From a virus: a stretch of DNA of 26,993 bases. A model generated the notes under the pieces. That model searched no databases, was not told where the DNA came from, and saw nothing but the letters and a program-made list of their open reading frames with translations. Shown piece by piece: positions 22,679 to 26,993 of the stretch; position 1 is the first letter of the stretch; the number at the start of each line of letters is the position of its first letter. The stretch covers positions 1-26,993 of the IMG/VR virus record IMGVR_UViG_3300046809_000296, one strand, 5' to 3'. The position numbers and the translations under genes were made by a program.

Positions 22679-24318
22679 GTCGTCACCTGCTGCATTTCGG
22701 CGTCGGACAGGACGCGAGGCCAGTAGGACACGCGGCGAATATAGCCAGTGGTGAAGCCATCCTGGCTACTAAGTATGTTAAAACCGAAACCACCAAGGGA
22801 GGCATACCCTCCAGTCATCGCGCCCGATGCGACAGCACCACCGTTCAAACATATCTTGCCGGTCGATGGCGAGTAACCCGAAGCGCCTTTCATGACCGAA
22901 CCAAACGAACTGGAGTTAGCTGTCGCCAGTACTCCAACCCCGTCATACTGATCCAAAGTCGGACTACCATTGCTGATAAACAAAGGCGTCTGCCCGCCGG
23001 CCCCTCCACCCACGCCGATAATACGATTATTGGCGCCAAAAGTTAGCGACGACATGAACTCGACAAACCACGAACCACCCGGCGATGCGAACCACGGCGC
23101 CATGTTCGCCGCCGGGATCACGCAATTGTCCTGCGCCCGTGTCACCGATGCCGCCGTCGTGGGAATGTAGCTGGTCGCGAACGCGCCTTGCTCGACCTGC
23201 GCCCCCCACACATAGAGGGTTTGCGCGGGTTTCGCGGACTGGCCCCCGTCACGTAAATCAACACCGATCTGGCAATAAATAACCGGTTGCGGCGTATTTG
23301 GTGATGTAACCGAGAACCGTTGCCATTGCGTTGTCAATACGCATAGCGTCCTGGCGTAGTTAACACCGTCCGATGTCGTCATGATATACAGGTTTTCGCC
23401 ACCGGCGTTCCCACGCAACCAAATGGAGAACGTAAACGAAACAGTGGTGCTGAGCGGCCCAATAGGAGCAATGTAACTGGAAGTCCCCGCCGTCACCGCC
23501 GGATAAACAACGCGCGCCGCGCCGGACAGGGTGCCATCCGGCGCGGTCACCTGATTGCCTGTCACCGCGGGCGCGACATTCCCGATCTGTGTCTTGCTCC
23601 AGTTCGATGTCGCCGCGTTACCGCTGTCGAGCGTGCTGTTGGTCCGCGCTTCCTCGATCAACACCCCGCGCAATTGATGCGTCACCGGATCGTAGTCCCA
23701 CCTCGGCGCGTTGGTGGCCGCCGTCTGGATCGTTCCGGTGCTGTCGGTGTATGTCGCGGTGCTGGCGCGGGTGAACGTGATGCGCGGATCGAGCGCGCCG
23801 GGGGTCATGAAGTCCAACGACAATGACGGCGCGCCGACCGCCGCCCAGGCGCTGCCGTTCCAGCCGAACATGGCGACGCCCTGAAGTACGCCGTAAGGCG
23901 TCGCGACATCCGGCCCCGCGCGTCCCGCCGGCTGCCATGCGGTTCCGTCCCAGTTGAACGCCGCGACGCCACGCAGCGCCCCGGTCGAGGTAGAGGATGT
24001 CGGGCCGCCACCAGAGGGCGTCCATTGCGATCCCGACCACGTATAGACCGCGACCCCATCAAGCACGCCGGTCGGTGTCGCCACGCCGGGGCCGGCTTGC
24101 GCGGACGGTTGCCACGATGGACCACCGTTGAACGCCGCGACCCCCCGCAAGACCCCCGTGGGCGTTGCCACGGACGGCCCCGCGCGCCCGCTGGGTTGCC
24201 ACTGGCTACCGTCCCACGAGAACGCGGCGCAGCCCTGGAGCACCCCTGTTGGGGTCGGCACGCCAAATGTCGGGTCGGACGCGGCCACGGCGTCAGACGG
24301 CCGGAATCGCCACGGCAT
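22675..24318 (-). CDS. Repeat-bearing head-spike/fibre protein with lectin-like C-terminus (547 aa)
   Basis: Residues about 17-163 are five imperfect repeats of about 29 residues (core ATPTGVLxGVAAFxWDGSxW). After them comes LDPRITFTRASTATYTDSTG, then RGVLIEEARTN, a signature of phage head-spike/fibre proteins, followed by a jelly-roll-like carbohydrate-binding region and a LamG-like end (GFTTGYIRRVSYWPRVLSDA). It is probably a receptor-binding structural protein. ATG 24318 overlaps the upstream gene by 26 nt; GTG 24288, four bases after that gene's stop, is an equally reasonable start and would remove only ten residues. Neither has a good ribosome site. The 3' part is less GC-rich than the repeats, consistent with mosaic exchange. 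Confidence 0.75.
   Translation of the reverse strand: MPWRFRPSDAVAASDPTFGVPTPTGVLQGCAAFSWDGSQWQPSGRAGPSVATPTGVLRGVAAFNGGPSWQPSAQAGPGVATPTGVLDGVAVYTWSGSQWTPSGGGPTSSTSTGALRGVAAFNWDGTAWQPAGRAGPDVATPYGVLQGVAMFGWNGSAWAAVGAPSLSLDFMTPGALDPRITFTRASTATYTDSTGTIQTAATNAPRWDYDPVTHQLRGVLIEEARTNSTLDSGNAATSNWSKTQIGNVAPAVTGNQVTAPDGTLSGAARVVYPAVTAGTSSYIAPIGPLSTTVSFTFSIWLRGNAGGENLYIMTTSDGVNYARTLCVLTTQWQRFSVTSPNTPQPVIYCQIGVDLRDGGQSAKPAQTLYVWGAQVEQGAFATSYIPTTAASVTRAQDNCVIPAANMAPWFASPGGSWFVEFMSSLTFGANNRIIGVGGGAGGQTPLFISNGSPTLDQYDGVGVLATANSSSFGSVMKGASGYSPSTGKICLNGGAVASGAMTGGYASLGGFGFNILSSQDGFTTGYIRRVSYWPRVLSDAEMQQVTT
23830..24270 (-). repeat. Five coding tandem repeats of about 87 bp
   Basis: These repeats encode residues 17-163 of the head-spike/fibre protein. 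Units 1, 2, 3 and 5 share TPTGVL or TPYGVL; unit 2 lacks one residue in its W-D-G loop (FNGGPSW); unit 4 is divergent at its front (TSSTSTGALRG). The conserved part is G-V-L-x-G-V-A, an aromatic, W-x-G, W and P. Unit divergence shows an old expansion, not recent slippage. Confidence 0.8.
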
Positions 24319-24751
24319 TGCTCATGGGCGCGACCGTGCTGCCCATGGCGTTGGTCGCGGTGACGACGCAGGCGAGGCTGTGCCCGGCATCCTCTGGCGT
24401 GACGGAGTACGTCGCGTTGGTGCCGTCATTTGGCACCCCATCCGCGTGCCATGCGTAAGCGTAAGCCGTGGGCTCGCCCTGCCAGTTGCCCATCGTGCAG
24501 TTCAGCACCGCGCCGGTCTGCGTGACGTGCGGCACATCGACGTTGACCGGCGGCCCGGCTGACGCCGTGAGCGAGGCGACGAGGGCCGCGATTTCGCGGG
24601 CGTGGGTGCGGTCGTTGTTGACCCAGTCGCCGGCGAGCAGCAGCAGCAGGCGCGTCTGGTCGGCGCTGGTGTCGCGCGGCGTAGCCGCCGTTGTCTTCGC
24701 CGCGGGCTTTTTATCGTCGTCGTCTTTGTGCGTCGTGGGCGTATGGGCCAT
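24293..24751 (-). CDS. Small protein with one Ig-like domain (152 aa)
   Basis: The N-terminus is a Lys/Asp/Thr-rich flexible segment (DDDDKKPAAKTT), followed by a helix (about residues 30-65). Residues about 70-152 are one Ig-like domain of the type fused to many phage surface proteins: GAVLNCTMGNWQGEP, AYAWHADG, TYSVTPEDAGHSLACVVTAT and NAMGS...SNAVAI. Such domains are thought to help virions adhere to surfaces or glycans. Here it is a separate gene directly before the repeat-bearing spike gene. ATG 24751 lies two bases after the previous stop; GAAGGCGAAG inside the previous gene is a good ribosome site. Confidence 0.75.
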   Translation of the reverse strand: MAHTPTTHKDDDDKKPAAKTTAATPRDTSADQTRLLLLLAGDWVNNDRTHAREIAALVASLTASAGPPVNVDVPHVTQTGAVLNCTMGNWQGEPTAYAYAWHADGVPNDGTNATYSVTPEDAGHSLACVVTATNAMGSTVAPMSNAVAIPAV

Positions 24752-24753
24752 GA

Positions 24754-25068
24754 TTACTTCGCCTTCTCTTGTGCCTTGATCCGTTCCTCAAGCCGCGCCA
24801 GTGACTCGCGCGTGGTGGCGTCGCTGGCCTCCAGCGAGCGGCGCACGTCAGCGACGACCTTGCGGTTCTCCAACATCGTCCCCTGCATGATCGTCACGTC
24901 GCCGCGGATGACATCGACCCGCTTTTCCAGATGCGCGATCGAACCGACCCAGAGCGTGCCGGCGACGACGCCGCCGAGGATGGTGCCCATGACCGCCGTG
25001 ATGGCGACCGCCACGCCGAGGTTGGTGCGGACCCAACTGGCGACCGTTTCCGCCACGTCATTGACCAA
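24754..25068 (-). CDS. Membrane-anchored coiled-coil protein (104 aa)
   Basis: Residues about 16-44 form a hydrophobic segment (GVAVAITAVMGTILGGVVAG and on to WVGSI), followed by a charged coiled coil to the end (VDVIRGDVTIMQG, RLEERIKAQEKAK). One N-terminal membrane helix with a soluble coiled coil is the layout of an inner-membrane spanin or of a holin accessory protein such as XhlA, but no specific family is recognised. The start is uncertain: TTG 25068 gives the full length, GTG 25056 removes four residues, and neither has a clear ribosome site. It is the first gene after a 135-nt gap. Confidence 0.6.
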   Translation of the reverse strand: MVNDVAETVASWVRTNLGVAVAITAVMGTILGGVVAGTLWVGSIAHLEKRVDVIRGDVTIMQGTMLENRKVVADVRRSLEASDATTRESLARLEERIKAQEKAK

Positions 25069-25158
25069 AACTCATGATATCAATCGAAAAGTGGCGCGTT
25101 TCCGCCCGGAATGTCATCGGGAACGCGATCAAACGTCTGTTTGCGGACGCATCCGAGG

Positions 25159-25186
25159 ATTGTACGAGCGTTAGGTTCGCGTGAAA
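25159..25186 (-). promoter_or_regulatory. Weak sigma70-like promoter candidate
   Basis: On the minus strand, TTTCAC (25186-25181) and TACAAT (25164-25159) are 16 bases apart, in the 135-nt gap (25069-25203) before the membrane/coiled-coil gene. The -10 box matches five of six bases of the consensus, the -35 box about half. In GC-rich DNA this could arise by chance, but it is the longest non-coding gap in the right half of the window. Confidence 0.3.
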
Positions 25187-25203
25187 CGGCGCTAACAACC
25201 GCG

Positions 25204-25488
25204 TCAGACATTGCTGACCGCGTCCCCGGAACGGGCGCGAAAGACGATGCTGTCACCAAGCGCAGACCGCAGATCCAGGTCGGCCTTTAGTATGGTCACC
25301 ACCTTTTGATTGAACGCGCGTTGCTCGCTCTCACGCGCGGCTATGCCATGAGAGACCAATTCCCGAATGGCCTGCAACTTGCCGCTGCCTCCCGCGGTTA
25401 TCTCCTTCACGGCTTCGATCTGTCGCTTCGTCAACAACAGTTCCATGGCCGCGATGACATCCGGCGTGCTTGGTCTGGGCTTGCTCAC
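25204..25488 (-). CDS. Hypothetical protein (94 aa)
   Basis: I do not recognise the family. The protein is soluble and mostly helical (TPDVIAAMELLLTKRQIEAV, then AFNQKVVTILKADLDLR), with no cysteine and no membrane segment. GTG 25488-25486 overlaps the membrane protein stop as GTGA, so the two are coupled. The frame extends about 95 codons further upstream, but only across the membrane protein and terminase genes in a different frame. It precedes the 135-nt gap, so it closes the terminase transcription segment. Confidence 0.55.
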   Translation of the reverse strand: MSKPRPSTPDVIAAMELLLTKRQIEAVKEITAGGSGKLQAIRELVSHGIAARESEQRAFNQKVVTILKADLDLRSALGDSIVFRARSGDAVSNV

Positions 25489-25715
25489 CGCACCCTCGGC
25501 ATACCGGCACAGGTCAGCAGATCCCAACAGAACCAGATCAGCACGATCAGCACGAACGCGATGAGGATGATGTTGATGACCTGCATCACCACGCTGCCCG
25601 CGACGCCGAGCCAGCCCAGCACGATCGGCAGTACGATGCGGCCGATGGCGACCACCGCGCACACGACGATGAGCCAGATCAGCAATGACACGAACCATGC
25701 GGCGGAGAAGCACAT
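25485..25715 (-). CDS. Small membrane protein, holin candidate (76 aa)
   Basis: Two long hydrophobic segments are visible: residues about 6-40 (SLLIWLIVVCAVVAI, then IVLPIVLGWLGVAG) and 42-68 (VVMQVINIILIAFVLIVLIW). A short basic tail (GMPRVR) follows. The size and two-helix topology fit a class II type holin, and similar small membrane proteins are frequent in alphaproteobacterial prophages without known function. No endolysin gene is adjacent. ATG 25715-25713 overlaps the terminase stop as TGATG; GTG 25718 one codon upstream is also possible. Confidence 0.6.
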   Translation of the reverse strand: MCFSAAWFVSLLIWLIVVCAVVAIGRIVLPIVLGWLGVAGSVVMQVINIILIAFVLIVLIWFCWDLLTCAGMPRVR

Positions 25716-26993
25716 CACACGCCCATCCACGCGGAGTTATTGCCGAGGCCCTCGTACATCGTGACCGGCTCACGCAGCGGACGCGTCAGGATGCTGTCGA
25801 TGCTCTCGGGGCGGGCCTCGCGCAGCCCCATGGCCAGTGTCCTGGCGGCGTCGGCCGCGTGGCTCGACCAATCATGCACCGGCGCGTCCTTGAACACGCC
25901 CATGCGGTCGTTGAAATCGCGGTGGTAATGCACGAGGCACTCGCGCAACCGCTCCGTCCTGACCCGGTCGAACCAGCACCGCGGCAACAGCATCTTGACC
26001 GCGTTGATGCCGTCATCGATGTCCTGGCGCGGCAACACGCGGACCTTGCGGCCATTGGCGCGCAACAGTTCCTCGCGCGTCTTGCCGGTGCCGAGTTCAC
26101 GCGCGCCGGCGTCGTGCGGCAACAGGTCGGTGCCGTAGCGGTATGGCTTGCTGTCGAGCCATTGCACGTAATGGGTCAGCGGCTCGCCGGTCGCCTCGTA
26201 ATAGTCGATGACATGCACCTCGCGGCCGACAAGCTGCGCGCAGATGATCGAGGTGGCGTCGCCCACGCCCAAGTCCCAACCAGTCCAGACGGGAACCGCC
26301 GGATCGTAAGGCACGCCGCAGAGGCGACCGTCCACATCCAAGGCCAGCATTTCGTTACGGTAGATCGAACCTCGGATTGCCGCGTCGAACGAAACGAGCA
26401 TTTCCTGGCTATATTGGTCCTCTGTGAGCATCTTGCGGATGTCCGCCAACTCATCCGGGTCCAATATGCCGGTCTGGTCAGCCCGCAGCACGAGGGAGAA
26501 CCAGTCTGACGTGCTCTCCGACAATTTAAAGATATCGTGGAAATGGTTGCGGCCCTTCGGAGTACCTATGAACACGGCCCAACCCTGACGATCGGAGAGC
26601 GACGGACGCAACACTTCGGGCCACGCGCGAGGGTCCATGTCGCCGAACTCATCCAATACCATCCCGTCATGATATGTGCCGCGCAGCCTGTCATAATTGT
26701 CGCAGCCATAGAGCCTGACCCTGGCACCGTTGTTAAACGTCACCATCAAATCGCTCTCACGCTGTTCCACTCCCGGAATGCCGGCGGTGAAGCGTTTGAG
26801 ATACGACCACGCAATGTCTTTGGCTTGTGCATATGTCGGAGTTATGTAAGCGTATCGACCAGCGTCCCTTGAGCATCGAAGCGCGGCGTCGATCAGATCC
26901 ATCACGCAGGCCACCGTCTTTCCGGCGCGGCGGTGGGCGACGATACATGCCCAGCGTTGCTTGCGTTTATGAAACCCGGCGAACTGCGGACGC
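25715..26993 (-). CDS. Terminase large subunit, 5' end beyond the window (425 aa visible)
   Basis: This is the ATP-driven DNA-packaging motor with a nuclease domain. Walker A AHRRAGKT is encoded at 26938-26915, close to the right edge, so only the first few dozen residues are missing. Walker B with catalytic Glu is MVLDEF, and IGTPKG is the coupling (C) motif. The nuclease domain shows VWTGWDLGVGDATSI (acidic DxGxxD), a middle YYEATGEPL block and the final HDWSSHAADAARTL with the conserved Asp. The gene ends at TGA 25717-25715 overlapping the next start. The small terminase gene would lie upstream, outside the window. The 5' part shown here is less GC-rich than the 3' part. Confidence 0.92.
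   Translation of the reverse strand, partial: RPQFAGFHKRKQRWACIVAHRRAGKTVACVMDLIDAALRCSRDAGRYAYITPTYAQAKDIAWSYLKRFTAGIPGVEQRESDLMVTFNNGARVRLYGCDNYDRLRGTYHDGMVLDEFGDMDPRAWPEVLRPSLSDRQGWAVFIGTPKGRNHFHDIFKLSESTSDWFSLVLRADQTGILDPDELADIRKMLTEDQYSQEMLVSFDAAIRGSIYRNEMLALDVDGRLCGVPYDPAVPVWTGWDLGVGDATSIICAQLVGREVHVIDYYEATGEPLTHYVQWLDSKPYRYGTDLLPHDAGARELGTGKTREELLRANGRKVRVLPRQDIDDGINAVKMLLPRCWFDRVRTERLRECLVHYHRDFNDRMGVFKDAPVHDWSSHAADAARTLAMGLREARPESIDSILTRPLREPVTMYEGLGNNSAWMGV

Noticed and set aside
23830-24270. CRISPR-like array
   Set aside because: The repeated units are in frame, about 87 bp, without spacers, and encode a conserved protein repeat.
25069-25203. tRNA or small structured RNA in the 135-nt gap
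   Set aside because: I found no cloverleaf or strong stem, only an 8-bp TGATATCA palindrome and the weak promoter candidate.

Overview
The window is a stretch of a short-tailed (podovirus) bacteriophage or prophage genome of the P22 architectural type. Every gene I can support lies on the minus strand, so the transcript reads from right to left. P22-style hallmarks appear in this order: large terminase, portal, scaffold, P22-type coat protein, gp4-like adaptor, gp10-like tail protein, then ejection-type proteins. The high GC content and the flavour of the proteins suggest a GC-rich proteobacterial host, probably an alphaproteobacterium. That is inference. No host gene, integrase, attachment site or tRNA is visible, so lytic phage and prophage cannot be told apart.

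Layout in transcription order. (1) 26993-25204: large terminase (its start lies beyond the right edge), a small two-helix membrane protein and a 94-residue unknown. (2) 25203-25069: a short gap with a weak promoter candidate. (3) 25068-19226: a membrane/coiled-coil protein, an Ig-like protein, a spike/fibre protein with five N-terminal repeats, two related beta-helix tailspikes, and two mini-genes of 31 and 19 codons between those tailspikes. (4) 19226-15469: portal, coiled-coil protein, Lar-like zinc protein, scaffold and a small acidic helical protein. (5) 15272-12210: the coat gene, split by a group I intron that carries an HNH endonuclease gene, followed by a free-standing HNH endonuclease gene. 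(6) 12184-130: gp4-like adaptor, a third beta-helix spike, gp10-like protein, a fibre with a head-binding-type domain and its small partner, a sulfotransferase-GNAT fusion, then ejection-type proteins with a peptidoglycan hydrolase embedded among them.

The genes are packed as a chain. Most junctions are ATGA or GTGA (4-nt overlap) or TGATG (1-nt overlap), which points to translational coupling and fixes most starts well inside the longest open frames. The chain is broken near the coat gene, the two endonuclease genes and the 135-nt gap.

The strongest unusual result is the intron. The open frame holding most of the coat protein begins in the middle of the fold. The missing N-terminus (34 codons plus one base) sits 764 nt upstream behind a good ribosome binding site. 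The sequence between carries P, Q, R and S core elements, a P1 helix with the U.G pair at the 5' splice site, and a terminal G. Splicing gives a 401-residue coat protein with the junction INRQ-YDDSFA. Other notable items are the sulfotransferase-acetyltransferase fusion inside the virion operon, three tailspikes sharing one N-terminal anchor, a Lar-like protein next to the scaffold gene, and an RNA hairpin that holds the start signals of the free-standing endonuclease in its loop.
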